A DNA stretch of 58,799 bases from Propionibacteriaceae bacterium. GTDB lineage: Bacteria > Actinomycetota > Actinomycetes > Propionibacteriales > Propionibacteriaceae. Below are positions 33,935-42,563 of the stretch, piece by piece (within the stretch, counting starts at the first letter, position 1; every line of letters begins with the position of its first letter). The notes below the pieces were generated by a model. It saw only the letters and a program-made list of their open reading frames with translations, did no database searches and was not told where the DNA came from. The position numbers were made by a program, and so were the translations under genes. The DNA lies in contig JAISHO010000040.1 in NCBI GenBank assembly GCA_031262485.1, positions 1 to 58,799 of the forward strand. Direction: 5' to 3'.

Positions 33935-35610
33935 TCACTTTCGACGACGTCACGATCGGTTACGAGGGTCGCGCTGTGCTCGGGCCGATCTCTTTGACGA
34001 TCCCCGAGGGCGATCTCTGCCTCGTCGTCGGGCGCACCGGGACGGGGAAGTCGACCTTCCTCGGGGCGATCAACGGGCTCGTCCCCTGGTTCACCGGCGC
34101 CGAGATGTCCGGCCGCGTCTCCGTCGGCGGGCTCGACACCCGCTCGCATCGCCCGCCCGATCTCGCCACCGTCGTCGGCTATGTGGCGCAAAACCCGCTG
34201 GCTGGGTTCGTCACCGACCGAGTCGAGGACGAGATCGCCTACGGCATGGAACAACTCGGCGTCGCGCCCACGGCGATGCGCACCCGGGTCGAGGAGGCGC
34301 TCGACCTCATGGGCATCGCCCCGCTGCGCCGACGGGCCTTGGCCGAACTCTCCGGCGGGCAGCAGCAACGCGTCGCCATTGCCGCCGTCCTGGCCGCCCA
34401 ACCGCGCGTCCTCGTCCTCGACGAACCGACCTCGGCGCTCGACCCGACCGCTGCCCACGACGTCCTCGCCTCGATCGTCTCCCTCGTCCACGAGGCAGGG
34501 TTGACGGTCGTCATCGCCGAGCATCGGTTGGAGCGTGTCATGGATGTTGCCGACACGGTCGTGTGGCTCCATCGTTCGAACACCGATCCTGGATCTATCG
34601 CCGAAATCGGTGATCCACCAACGATCCTGACTCACGCTGATATCACGCCACCACTGGCCGCCCTTGCTCACCGTCTTGGTTGGGAGAAGACTCCCCGGTC
34701 AGTCCGCTCGGCTCGACGCCAGGTCGCCCGGGAAAGGATCATCATCTCGGTTGACGAGGATGGGCGAGCGCCTTCGTCCTCCCCACCGTCCGATTCACAA
34801 TCCACCGATCCCGTCGCCCGTATGACGGGCGTGACCGTCGCCTACGGCGCTCTCACCGCGCTCGACCACATCGACCTCGCTCTGGCGGCAGGAACCGTCA
34901 CCGCTCTCATGGGCCGCAATGGCTCCGGTAAATCAAGTTTGCTATGGGCGCTCCAAGGGGCGTTGGCGAGCACCGGCGACATCATCGTCGATCGCGACGA
35001 TCCTCGCTCCGTCTCAGCCGCCCGGGCCCGCTCCCTCGTCGCCCTCGTGCCGCAGACCCCGGCCGACCTTCTCTACCTGCCGACGGTGGGCGAGGAGTGC
35101 GATCAAGCCGACCGCGAGAGCGACGTCCCCGCCGGGACGACAGCGGCATTGCTCCAACAGCTCGGACTCGATCTCGACCCCGCCCAGGCGCCGGCCGACC
35201 TCTCCGAAGGGCAGCGCCTCGGTCTCGTCCTCGCCATCCAACTGTCGTCGCGTCCCGCCGTCGTCGCCCTCGACGAGCCGACCCGAGGCCTCGACTACAC
35301 GATGAAGGATCATCTCCGTGGATTGTTGCGCGGCCTGGCCGTCCAGGGGATCGCCGTCGTCGTCGCGACCCACGACGTCGAATTCGTCGCCGCCACCGCC
35401 GACCGTGTCGTCGTCCTCGCCGAAGGGGAGATTGTCGCCGACGGAGACACCCGGTCGATCTGCGCCGGATCGGTCACTCTCTCGCCCCAAGTCGCCAAGG
35501 TGATGTGGCCGAAGCGGGTGTTGACGATCGACGAGCTCGTCGTCGCCCATCGAGACGAGAGCACGAGGGAACCCGGCGATTCCCCGGCTGAACCGGCGGT
35601 CGCGCGATGA
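33931..35610 (+). CDS. ECF transporter fused ATPase (EcfA-EcfA')
   Basis: 559 residues with two ABC ATPase domains in one chain. First half: Walker A GRTGTGKST, Q-loop YVAQNPLAG, signature LSGGQQQR, Walker B VLVLDEPTSALD. Second half: Walker A GRNGSGKSS, signature LSEGQRLG, Walker B VVALDEPTRGLD and switch His in ATHDVE. The halves are joined by a Ser/Pro linker near residue 280. It powers the ECF importer from the cytoplasmic face. ATG 33931 overlaps the EcfT stop. Confidence 0.95.
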   Translation: MITFDDVTIGYEGRAVLGPISLTIPEGDLCLVVGRTGTGKSTFLGAINGLVPWFTGAEMSGRVSVGGLDTRSHRPPDLATVVGYVAQNPLAGFVTDRVEDEIAYGMEQLGVAPTAMRTRVEEALDLMGIAPLRRRALAELSGGQQQRVAIAAVLAAQPRVLVLDEPTSALDPTAAHDVLASIVSLVHEAGLTVVIAEHRLERVMDVADTVVWLHRSNTDPGSIAEIGDPPTILTHADITPPLAALAHRLGWEKTPRSVRSARRQVARERIIISVDEDGRAPSSSPPSDSQSTDPVARMTGVTVAYGALTALDHIDLALAAGTVTALMGRNGSGKSSLLWALQGALASTGDIIVDRDDPRSVSAARARSLVALVPQTPADLLYLPTVGEECDQADRESDVPAGTTAALLQQLGLDLDPAQAPADLSEGQRLGLVLAIQLSSRPAVVALDEPTRGLDYTMKDHLRGLLRGLAVQGIAVVVATHDVEFVAATADRVVVLAEGEIVADGDTRSICAGSVTLSPQVAKVMWPKRVLTIDELVVAHRDESTREPGDSPAEPAVAR

Positions 35611-36413
35611 CCTCGTCTGCGGCCTCACGGGCGATCCCACTGTCGACCCACACCGTCGTCATGCTCGTCATCGCCGCCGTCGCCGGATTGTTCGCCTTCC
35701 TGTGGCCCTTCTTCTTCAACCCCGACGCCGTCCTCGTCGGGGATCGCAGCGGCGCCACCACCGCCCCGCTCGTCTGCGGACTCGTCCTCTTCCTCGTCAC
35801 CGGTCTGCTGCTCGTTCAGGTGACCGGTGGCGACCTCGATGTCAAAGCCCTCGCCATGCTCGGCGTCCTCACCGCCGCCGGGGCCGTCATCCGTCCCCTC
35901 GGAGCTGGCGCCGCCGGGTTGGAAACCGTCTTTTTCCTCCTCATCCTGGCCGGGCGCGCCTTCGGGCCCGGCTTCGGCTTCGCGTTGGGCTCCCTCGCCC
36001 TCCTCGCCTCCGCCTTCATCACCGCCGGATTCGGACCCTGGCTGCCCTATCAGATGATCGCCGCCGGCTTCGTCGGACTCGGAGCCGGGCTCCTGCCCGC
36101 TCGCCGGCCGAATGAAAGGGGTGAGATCGTCCTCCTCGGCGTCTACGGGGCCGCTGTCTCCTTCGTCTTCGGGTTCCTCATGGACCTCGCCTTCTGGCCG
36201 TTCCTTTACGGCAGCGGCAACCAAGCCGGGTTCGACCCGACCCTGCCCTGGTGGGAGAACCTCCACACCTTCGCCGTCGTCACCGCCGTCACCTCGCTCG
36301 GCTGGAACATCGGCCGCGCCGTCACGACCGTCGTGCTCATCGCCCTCCTCGGACCAGGGCTACTGCGGATCTTCAGACGGGCCGCCCGGCGGGCGCGGTG
36401 GAGCGAAAAATGA
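35607..36413 (+). CDS. ECF transporter S component, probable cobalamin-specific
   Basis: 268 residues with about six membrane helices. Gly-rich AGRAFGPGFGFALG with LLASAFITAGFGPWLPYQMIAAG is the typical S-component segment, followed by GLGAGLLP. It binds the vitamin in the membrane and is driven by EcfT and the fused ATPase. Cobalamin is assigned only from the upstream riboswitch and the DUF4430-like partner; CbrT-type S components have this size. ATGA overlap with the ATPase gene. Confidence 0.85.
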   Translation: MTSSAASRAIPLSTHTVVMLVIAAVAGLFAFLWPFFFNPDAVLVGDRSGATTAPLVCGLVLFLVTGLLLVQVTGGDLDVKALAMLGVLTAAGAVIRPLGAGAAGLETVFFLLILAGRAFGPGFGFALGSLALLASAFITAGFGPWLPYQMIAAGFVGLGAGLLPARRPNERGEIVLLGVYGAAVSFVFGFLMDLAFWPFLYGSGNQAGFDPTLPWWENLHTFAVVTAVTSLGWNIGRAVTTVVLIALLGPGLLRIFRRAARRARWSEK

Positions 36414-36426
36414 TAGACGTAGTCGA

Positions 36427-36597
36427 ATGATCAAGCAGTTCGACGAAATCGGAGACGCTTCTCTTGAGCGACTGCTCGACGACCGTATCGCCGACATGGA
36501 AGAACATCCTGAACGGGAGCGCCCCGTTGAAGACGCTATAGCTGATCTCCGACGGATTTGGGAGCAAGATCGAACTCACCGGTCCACGATCGAGTGA
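36427..36597 (+). CDS. candidate small acidic protein
   Basis: 56 residues, strongly charged and helical in character (LERLLDDRIADMEEHPERE, then VEDAIADLRRIWEQ). It starts 13 bases after the ECF S-component stop, so it could be the last gene of that operon, but there is no clear ribosome site. It overlaps the antitoxin-like gene on the other strand by 62 bases; both frames look plausible and one may be false. No family recognised. Confidence 0.35.
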   Translation: MIKQFDEIGDASLERLLDDRIADMEEHPERERPVEDAIADLRRIWEQDRTHRSTIE

Positions 36598-36745
36598 TCC
36601 GTTCAAGCCCTTCGACGGTGGTCACCATCGCGAACTCACCTCGGTCGGCCTGATCGATCGACTCGCTGAGCGCTGCCATATTGGATTCGCTGTAGAACGG
36701 ATCATCCCGAACGAAAGACGTGTCAGATCGCTGATCATCGTTCAT
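36536..36745 (-). CDS. antitoxin-like small protein (RelB/Phd-type motif)
   Basis: 69 residues. The segment DPFYSESNMAALSESIDQAD resembles the DPFYSEENxxxLxxSI motif at the C-terminal half of many type II antitoxins. No toxin gene is adjacent, so it would be an orphan antitoxin or a diverged regulator. It begins two bases after the galE stop, suggesting read-through translation. Residues 1-15 are hydrophilic and the DNA-binding half typical of RelB is missing. Confidence 0.5.
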   Translation of the reverse strand: MNDDQRSDTSFVRDDPFYSESNMAALSESIDQADRGEFAMVTTVEGLERITRSWTGEFDLAPKSVGDQL

Positions 36746-36747
36746 GG

Positions 36748-37713
36748 TCACTCGTGCGCTCGACGCGCCTCCCAGGCGGTGCGGACCATGTCGTCGACGG
36801 AGTAGCGCATCTGCCATTCGAGGTCGCGGGCGGCTAGCTTGCCTTCGGCGACGATGCGGGCGGGGTCTCCGGGGCGACGGGGCTGGATGATGGGGGTGAA
36901 GTCGATGCCGGTGACGCGGGCGAAGCCGTCCATGATTTGGCGCACGCTCATGCCGTCGCCGGAGCCGAGGTTGTAGGCCACCTCGAGCTTCGTGCCGGCG
37001 GCCAGCGCTTTGGCGGCGGCGACGTGGGAGTGGGCCAGGTCGGCGACGTGGACATAGTCGCGCACACAGGTGCCGTCGGGGGTGGGATAGTCGTCGCCAT
37101 TGATCTGCGGGGTGCGTCCGGCCAGCAACGCCTCGATGACGAGGGGGAAGAGGTTGTGCGGGCTGGCGTCGTAGACCTCCGTCGTGCCGGAGCCGACAAC
37201 GTTGAAATAGCGCAGGTTGACGTGACGGAACTGGGGATCGGCGACGGCTTCGTCGCGCAGAATCCACTCGCCGATCAACTTGGATTCCCCGTAGGGGGAT
37301 TCGGGGCCGGTGGCCGTCTGCTCGGTGACGACAGCTTCCTTCGGGGTGCCGTAGACCGACGCGCTCGAGGAGAAGACGAAGTTGCGCACACCCGCGTCGC
37401 GGGCCGCCTTGACGAGGTTGAGGGTGCCGGTGACGTTCTGCTCGTAGGTGTGGACCGGTTGTTGCACGGAGACGCCGGCGTATTTGAAGCCGGCGGCGTG
37501 GATGATGCCAGCAATCTCATGCATCTTCAGCGTCTCGAGGATGAGGTCGTAATCGAGGATCGTGCCTTGCACGAAGGGCACAGCGGCGGGGACGAACTCT
37601 GGCTTGCCGCTCGAGAGGTCGTCGAAGACCACTGGCTCGAGCCCCTCGGCGGCCAAAGCCCGCACGACGTGGGCGCCGATGTATCCCGCTCCACCCGTCA
37701 CTAACCAACGCAT
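36748..37713 (-). CDS. galE: UDP-glucose 4-epimerase
   Basis: 321 residues, short-chain dehydrogenase fold. NAD-binding VTGGAGYIGAHVVRAL opens the chain; catalytic Ser in FSSSASVYG and the YxxxK pair in SPYGESK; substrate-binding RYFNVVGSGTTEVYD. It interconverts UDP-glucose and UDP-galactose. Start 37713 follows GAGGAG; the longer frame is unsupported. With the pyrophosphorylase and galactokinase it forms a galactose cluster. Confidence 0.95.
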   Translation of the reverse strand: MRWLVTGGAGYIGAHVVRALAAEGLEPVVFDDLSSGKPEFVPAAVPFVQGTILDYDLILETLKMHEIAGIIHAAGFKYAGVSVQQPVHTYEQNVTGTLNLVKAARDAGVRNFVFSSSASVYGTPKEAVVTEQTATGPESPYGESKLIGEWILRDEAVADPQFRHVNLRYFNVVGSGTTEVYDASPHNLFPLVIEALLAGRTPQINGDDYPTPDGTCVRDYVHVADLAHSHVAAAKALAAGTKLEVAYNLGSGDGMSVRQIMDGFARVTGIDFTPIIQPRRPGDPARIVAEGKLAARDLEWQMRYSVDDMVRTAWEARRAHE

Positions 37714-37761
37714 TGTCGTCTCCTCTGTGTTCTGTGATCGTTGAAATCTGTTGTGTTGGAG

Positions 37762-37791
37762 GATGACGGTGTTCCTCCGTCGTCCGTCATC
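37762..37791 (-). terminator. hairpin between pyrophosphorylase and galE genes
   Basis: GATGACGG (37762-37769) pairs with CCGTCATC (37784-37791), downstream of the minus-strand UDPGP-family gene and 49 bases upstream of galE's ATG. Confidence 0.4.
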
Positions 37792-37875
37792 TTCGTCGTT
37801 TTGATCTGTGCTTCCGTGGTTCCGTCGGCCACAGCCGCGCCCCACGAAGACGGTCGGAACTAGGCGATTCGCCGG

Positions 37876-39312
37876 TCAACTCGTCGACGGCTCACCCTCC
37901 AAGCGTGAACCGCTCGACACGTCGCCGCCTTCATCGCCCAAGGTGACGTCGCCCACGACGGCGACGTCGGCGCCGAAGGACCAGCGGCCCGTCACCGTCA
38001 ACGAACGCGCCTCGCGCAGGTGGAGGGGGGCCGGGACCAACTCGTCGAAGCCGTGGATGAGTTTGTAGTCCTTGCCAAGCGTGACGACGGGCAGCGGCGC
38101 CGAGGTGGCGCGGGGGATGTAGTCCTCGCCCATGGCGTAGACGTCGGAGCGCAACAGGGCCAGTTCGTTCGTCGTTTTGACGGGCAGGAAGCGGCTGCGC
38201 GGCACGGCCACCGCCGTCGCTCCGTCGAAGACCTCGATGGCGGCGCCCATGGCCGATTCGATCTGGTAGACGGCCGGGGAGGTGGAATCGGTCGGATCGA
38301 CCGTCTTGGCGTTGCGGATGAGCGGCAGGCCCAGCACACCGCCGCGCTTCTCCAGTTCGGCGCGCACCGCCACCAAGTCGAACCACAGATTGTTGCAGTT
38401 GGCGTAGGGGTGGACGGCGGCGTCGGTGAAGAAACGCATCTCGTCGGCAGGGGTTTGGGCGGTCTCGCGCAGGATGAGCCGACCGTCGGCCTTGCGGCGG
38501 GCCAAGTGGCCGCCCTTGACGTCCATCGGGGTGCGGCGGGTGATCTCGGCCGCGAAGGGGGCGCCAGTGCGGGCGAACCAGCCGGCCAGCAAGGGAGAAG
38601 GGGCGGCGCCGAGGTTGTCGGAGTTCGCCACCGAGGCATACCGGAAACCGGCCTCGATGAGCTGGTCGAGGACGCCGGAGACCAGCAGCGTCGGGTAAAG
38701 ATCGCCGTGGCCGGGCGGGCACCACTCGAGATCCGGGTCGGCCGGCCACTCGACGGGGGTGAGGCCGTCCTGGAGGAGCTTCGGCTCCTGGGATTGCATC
38801 ATGTCGAGCGGCAGATCGCCGACGGGGAGATCGGGGTAAACCGACAACGCCTCAAGGCAATCGGCGCGCGTGTTGAAACTGTGGAGGAAGAGCAGCGGCA
38901 GGCGCACATCGTACGTCTTCCTAGCCCAGAGGACTTGACGGGCGATGAGGTCGAGGAAGCTGAGCCCGTCGCGCACCTCGAGGAGAGTCTTGGCGCGGTC
39001 GAGGCCCATCGACGTGCCGAGGCCGCCGTTGAGCCGGATGACGGCCGTCTGCTCGAAAGCGGCGATGTCGTCGGGCGTGGGGGTGGCGTCGACGTCGTCG
39101 ATGACGTCAGGGTCGGCCAGGGGGGTGATCGTCTCCTCCGGGATGAGGCCGGTCGCCCCGGAGGCGAGCTGGGCGTAATAGTGGGTGAAGATGTCGATGG
39201 CGACGCCGGGGACCTCGGCGGCTCGCATCTTGTCGATCGCCTGGACGAGGCCAGCGGGGGCGTTCTCGGGGAGGGAGCCGGGGGCGGTCGTCGCGTCAAC
39301 GCTGTTGGACAT
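37876..39312 (-). CDS. UTP-hexose-1-phosphate uridylyltransferase, UDPGP family
   Basis: 478 residues of the eukaryote-like UDPGP family, not the bacterial GalU family. The nucleotide-binding loop is VIRLNGGLGTSMGLDRAK near residue 90; WCPPGHGDLYPTLL and VANSDNLGA bind the substrate; MDVKGGHLARR is the sugar-phosphate segment; a C-terminal beta-helix-like part follows. It makes UDP-glucose, and in related actinobacteria possibly also UDP-galactose, from hexose 1-phosphate and UTP. Since galE and galK flank it and no galT is seen, it may supply the uridylyl step of galactose use (inference). Confidence 0.9.
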   Translation of the reverse strand: MSNSVDATTAPGSLPENAPAGLVQAIDKMRAAEVPGVAIDIFTHYYAQLASGATGLIPEETITPLADPDVIDDVDATPTPDDIAAFEQTAVIRLNGGLGTSMGLDRAKTLLEVRDGLSFLDLIARQVLWARKTYDVRLPLLFLHSFNTRADCLEALSVYPDLPVGDLPLDMMQSQEPKLLQDGLTPVEWPADPDLEWCPPGHGDLYPTLLVSGVLDQLIEAGFRYASVANSDNLGAAPSPLLAGWFARTGAPFAAEITRRTPMDVKGGHLARRKADGRLILRETAQTPADEMRFFTDAAVHPYANCNNLWFDLVAVRAELEKRGGVLGLPLIRNAKTVDPTDSTSPAVYQIESAMGAAIEVFDGATAVAVPRSRFLPVKTTNELALLRSDVYAMGEDYIPRATSAPLPVVTLGKDYKLIHGFDELVPAPLHLREARSLTVTGRWSFGADVAVVGDVTLGDEGGDVSSGSRLEGEPSTS

Positions 39313-39723
39313 AACGCGGAGTCTACGGGGTCGGCGATGAGAGGGGGATAAGGATGGGGGACGAGGCGCTGAGACGTCGATGAGAATCAGGCTTCGGCAG
39401 CCCCGATCAGGGCTCCCGCACCACCTCGTATCCGTCTTTGATCCGACGATCGCTCCCCTTGGCGCGTCCTCGTCGCCATCGGTCGTAGTCGTCGTCGGCC
39501 GCGCGGATCCTGGACGATACGACGGCGCGAGCGGACGAAGCGACGCGATCGCGTCCCAGCGCGCGCCACTCGCGCGTCGTGGTGGTTCCCATCATCGCCT
39601 GACGAGGATTATTCTTAGTCTCGACGCAATCGTCGCCACATGGCACAGAAGTTCGCTCGCCGGTCGCGTCGCCATCATGAGACTTTCACCCGCCATCGCC
39701 GGCGGAGCCCCGGGGAGGACGAT
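39313..39723. other. intergenic region upstream of galK
   Basis: 411 bases between divergent genes. The plus strand carries TTATTCTTAG near 39608-39617, a possible -10 for galK. One minus-strand small frame (39407-39595) is listed separately as uncertain. No clear operator was seen. Confidence 0.4.
39407..39595 (-). CDS. candidate small basic protein
   Basis: 62 residues, Arg-rich, with an orderly helical look (EWRALGRDRVASSARAVVSSR) ending in IKDGYEVVREP, unlike the surrounding shadow frames. The start is an ATGATG pair with only a weak AGG upstream. No family recognised; position between divergent galactose genes gives no clue. Confidence 0.35.
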   Translation of the reverse strand: MMGTTTTREWRALGRDRVASSARAVVSSRIRAADDDYDRWRRGRAKGSDRRIKDGYEVVREP

Positions 39724-40893
39724 ATGCACGCACAGGACGCCGCCGCACAGAATTTCACCACGTATTTCGGCGGAAAGCCCGAGGGGGTGTGGGGGGCGCC
39801 GGGGCGCGTCAACCTCATCGGCGAGCACACCGATTACAACGCCGGGCTTGTGCTGCCGATCGCCCTCCCCCAGCGCACGTATGGGGCCGCCCGGAAACGC
39901 GACGACGGCGTGCTGCGGCTCGTCTCCCATGGCATGGGCGATCCGGTCGAGGTGAAGCTCGAGGACATCGCGCCGGGCGCCCCCTCCGATTGGTCGCGCT
40001 ATCCGGCCGGGGTGGTTTGGGCGCTGCGCCGGGCCGGGCACACTATCACCGGCCTCGACATCGCCTTCGCCTCCGAGGTGCCCGTCGGCTCGGGGCTCTC
40101 CAGCTCCGCCGCCATCGAGGGAGCCATCGCCGCGCCGGCCAGCGACCTCTTCGGGCTTGGTTTGTTGGCCGACGACGCCGCCCGCGCGACCTTGGCCGGG
40201 TTGTGCCAGGAGGCGGAGAACGAGATCGCGCTCGCCCCGACCGGCGGCATGGATCAAGCGGCCAGCCTGCGATGCCTCGAGGGCTACGCGCTCGGGCTCG
40301 ACTGCCAAGACGGCTCCGTCACCCAGGTGCCCTTGCGTCTAGCTGAGGCCGACCTCGTCCTCCTCGTCATCAACACCCGCGCCTCCCACGCCAACGCCGA
40401 CGGCCAATACGGCTCCCGCCGAGCGGACTGTGAAGCGGCTTGCCGCGAACTCGGTGTCACCGCCCTGCGCGCCATCGACCCCGGCGACCTCGACGACGCC
40501 CTGCGCCAGCTCTCCACCGACCAACTGCGCCGCCGCGTGCGTCATATCGTCACCGAGATCCAACGCGTCCGCGACGCCATCGTCTGCCTCACATCCGACG
40601 ACTTCGCCGGGCTCGGGCGCCTCTTCGTCGCCTCCCACCTCTCGATGCGCGACGACTACGAGATCAGCTCGCCTGAACTCGACACGGCCGTCGCCACGGC
40701 CATGGCCACCGGCGCGATCGGCGCGCGCATGACCGGCGGCGGCTTCGGCGGCTCCGCCATCGCGCTCGTGCCGACCGCCTCCCTCGACGCCGTGCAGATG
40801 TCGATCACCGACACCTTCGCCGACGAGGGATATCCGGCGGCGCCCGAGTTCATCGTCGCCTCCGCCGCGGGCGGGGCGAGCCGGGTGGGGTGA
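39724..40893 (+). CDS. galK: galactokinase
   Basis: 389 residues, GHMP kinase fold. Galactose-binding GRVNLIGEHTDYNAGLVLP, ATP-binding VPVGSGLSSSAAIEG near residue 125, and motif 3 MTGGGFGGSAIAL. It phosphorylates galactose to galactose 1-phosphate. Start 39724 has GGAGG at good spacing; the frame extends 28 residues further without support. Divergent from the UDPGP-family gene and convergent with hipA. Confidence 0.96.
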   Translation: MHAQDAAAQNFTTYFGGKPEGVWGAPGRVNLIGEHTDYNAGLVLPIALPQRTYGAARKRDDGVLRLVSHGMGDPVEVKLEDIAPGAPSDWSRYPAGVVWALRRAGHTITGLDIAFASEVPVGSGLSSSAAIEGAIAAPASDLFGLGLLADDAARATLAGLCQEAENEIALAPTGGMDQAASLRCLEGYALGLDCQDGSVTQVPLRLAEADLVLLVINTRASHANADGQYGSRRADCEAACRELGVTALRAIDPGDLDDALRQLSTDQLRRRVRHIVTEIQRVRDAIVCLTSDDFAGLGRLFVASHLSMRDDYEISSPELDTAVATAMATGAIGARMTGGGFGGSAIALVPTASLDAVQMSITDTFADEGYPAAPEFIVASAAGGASRVG

Positions 40894-40992
40894 GCGGGGT
40901 TTCAGCTAACGCCGTGGAGGAATCAGCTGAGCGGGCAGGCGACCTTCCGGATCTTCATGTGGTCCTCCTCCCCAGCGACGCTCGGCGACGGA

Positions 40993-42270
40993 TCACCATA
41001 TGTGGATCGGCGCGTCCTCCCAATTCCTGGAATGACGCGCGCTCCAGCAAAGACGCTCGATCTGCGGCATGACCACTTTCGCCATGCCGTCGGCCCTCAT
41101 ACCCATCGTCGCGAAGGCGTCGGCCATGGCGTCGGGGGCCCGCTCGGCGAGATCATGGACGATGGCGATCACCTGATCGGACGGAACATTGACCGCGCGG
41201 GCGAAGGTTTCCCAATGCCGGTCGAGAATGTGGCCGAAAACGGATTCACCACCGATCGCGAACGCCAGTCTGTGGGGATGGCGACGATCATGAGGCTCGT
41301 AGAACAGGACCGTCGCGACGTCATAGAGCGGGGCGAGACTGAAATCACCGGCATCACTGATGAGAAGCGAAAAATTCTTGGCATGACCGTCGGAGGCGCC
41401 GATGACATAGCTGAAAGCGACCGCCTGGGTGAGACGCTCGACGTCCCCCGGCGGGCAGACCTGGTGGACGACATCGACGAGATCAGTCACATGCGGTCCA
41501 CCTAAACGCTCGTATTTCTTCTGGGGGAAGACGCCGAGGGCCTGGCAGAAGTCCTCTTGATGCAGGCGTCGGATCGATCCATCGGGGCTCACCTCGCGGT
41601 CATAACGCTCGACGACGATGGCGGGCTGATCGTCAAATTCGACATACTCTGTGCGAGCCGCCGCGAGTCCGAGACGACGGGCGGCGTCCATGCTGACATG
41701 CTCCGTCAACGCCTCGAGTTCGAGGCTGGCGACCCCGGGCTTGACAATGTGGGTCGTCGGTTCGGCGCCCACCGCCTCGGCCCATCCGTCATCCGTCTTC
41801 CGAAGAGCGAACTTCGCTTGCCAACCGGCGATGGAATAGGACTCTCCCGGCAGAACACGGCTCACTTCGTCGTCCATCCGCAACAACCGCAGGCGCTCAG
41901 CGATCTGCCCGCGTGACTGCGGAATGAGCGAACCGGACCGGTTCATCACCTCGTCGACCCGATCGGGAGCGCAGAACTGGACCGCCCCCGCGCAGTCCAA
42001 GCCCAGTTCGCCCAGCAATGCGAAGGGGTTGCCGCCGGAGACACCGAGACGGACGCCCTCCGCCTCACGGACACGAGGATTGTCTGGGAGGAGGCCCTCG
42101 ATGAAGGGTTCGATGACACGATGCCGATAGTCCCGCTTCGACGGTGGCATGGTACGGGAAAGCCGCAACGGGCCCGCGTCGCTTGCATACGTGAAACGGT
42201 GTCGTCCGTTGCGATCCTGAGCCAGTCGGCCGACGACGCGTCCATAGAGAAGGACCGAGAGCTCATTCAT
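40993..42270 (-). CDS. hipA: HipA-family serine/threonine kinase toxin
   Basis: 425 residues, phosphatidylinositol-kinase-like fold. P-loop Ser in SYSIAGWQAKFAL (146-153), HIVKPG (174-179), catalytic loop around residue 310 in GASDGHAKNFSLL, and metal-binding APLYDVATVL. HipA of E. coli phosphorylates glutamyl-tRNA synthetase and induces persistence; here the target is unknown. The N-terminal domain (1-110) follows the HipA pattern. ATG overlaps the hipB stop (ATGA at 42267-42270). Confidence 0.95.
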   Translation of the reverse strand: MNELSVLLYGRVVGRLAQDRNGRHRFTYASDAGPLRLSRTMPPSKRDYRHRVIEPFIEGLLPDNPRVREAEGVRLGVSGGNPFALLGELGLDCAGAVQFCAPDRVDEVMNRSGSLIPQSRGQIAERLRLLRMDDEVSRVLPGESYSIAGWQAKFALRKTDDGWAEAVGAEPTTHIVKPGVASLELEALTEHVSMDAARRLGLAAARTEYVEFDDQPAIVVERYDREVSPDGSIRRLHQEDFCQALGVFPQKKYERLGGPHVTDLVDVVHQVCPPGDVERLTQAVAFSYVIGASDGHAKNFSLLISDAGDFSLAPLYDVATVLFYEPHDRRHPHRLAFAIGGESVFGHILDRHWETFARAVNVPSDQVIAIVHDLAERAPDAMADAFATMGMRADGMAKVVMPQIERLCWSARHSRNWEDAPIHIW

Positions 42271-42494
42271 GACGTCGCCTCAGTTGCCTCCGCGACAAGC
42301 CTGATACCGAGAGCGCGCAACGTCCGGGCGATCAGCGTGAACTCAGCGCCAGAGTTCTGGCCGTTCTCCAGCCGGCCTAGCCATTTCCTTGAGACGCCCA
42401 CCCGGGTGGCGAGTTGCTCTTGTGTCAGGCCCGCGTCATGGCGGGCTTGGCTGACGAGACCGCCGAGTTCGGCGATGTCGCGAATCGGAATCAT
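42267..42494 (-). CDS. hipB: HipB-type antitoxin, XRE helix-turn-helix
   Basis: 75 residues from ATG 42494. The helix-turn-helix reads QARHDAGLTQEQLATRVGVS followed by RKWLGRLENGQ, the Cro/C1 type. It should neutralise HipA and repress the operon. A TACGAT box lies seven bases before this ATG and suggests a leaderless message. An in-frame TTG at 42542 would add 16 residues (ending IHEWERTIAF) and cannot be excluded, because a similar segment occurs at 44799-44945. Confidence 0.9.
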   Translation of the reverse strand: MIPIRDIAELGGLVSQARHDAGLTQEQLATRVGVSRKWLGRLENGQNSGAEFTLIARTLRALGIRLVAEATEATS

Positions 42495-42501
42495 AAATGC
42501 G

Positions 42502-42507
42502 ATCGTA
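42502..42507 (-). promoter_or_regulatory. -10 box of hipBA
   Basis: TACGAT on minus lies seven bases before ATG 42494. The palindrome at 42512-42527 falls in its spacer and -35 region. Confidence 0.5.
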
Positions 42508-42510
42508 CGC

Positions 42511-42541
42511 TCCCATTCATGAATGAGGCAAAACGATCCCA
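42511..42541 (-). repeat. palindromic element copy 1, candidate HipB operator
   Basis: CCCATTCATGAATGAG (42512-42527) is a 16-base near-perfect palindrome in the hipB promoter. The surrounding 31 bases match the copy at 44914-44944 at 26 positions. Confidence 0.5.
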
Positions 42542-42563
42542 AGGAACTGGACGACGTCGCAGA

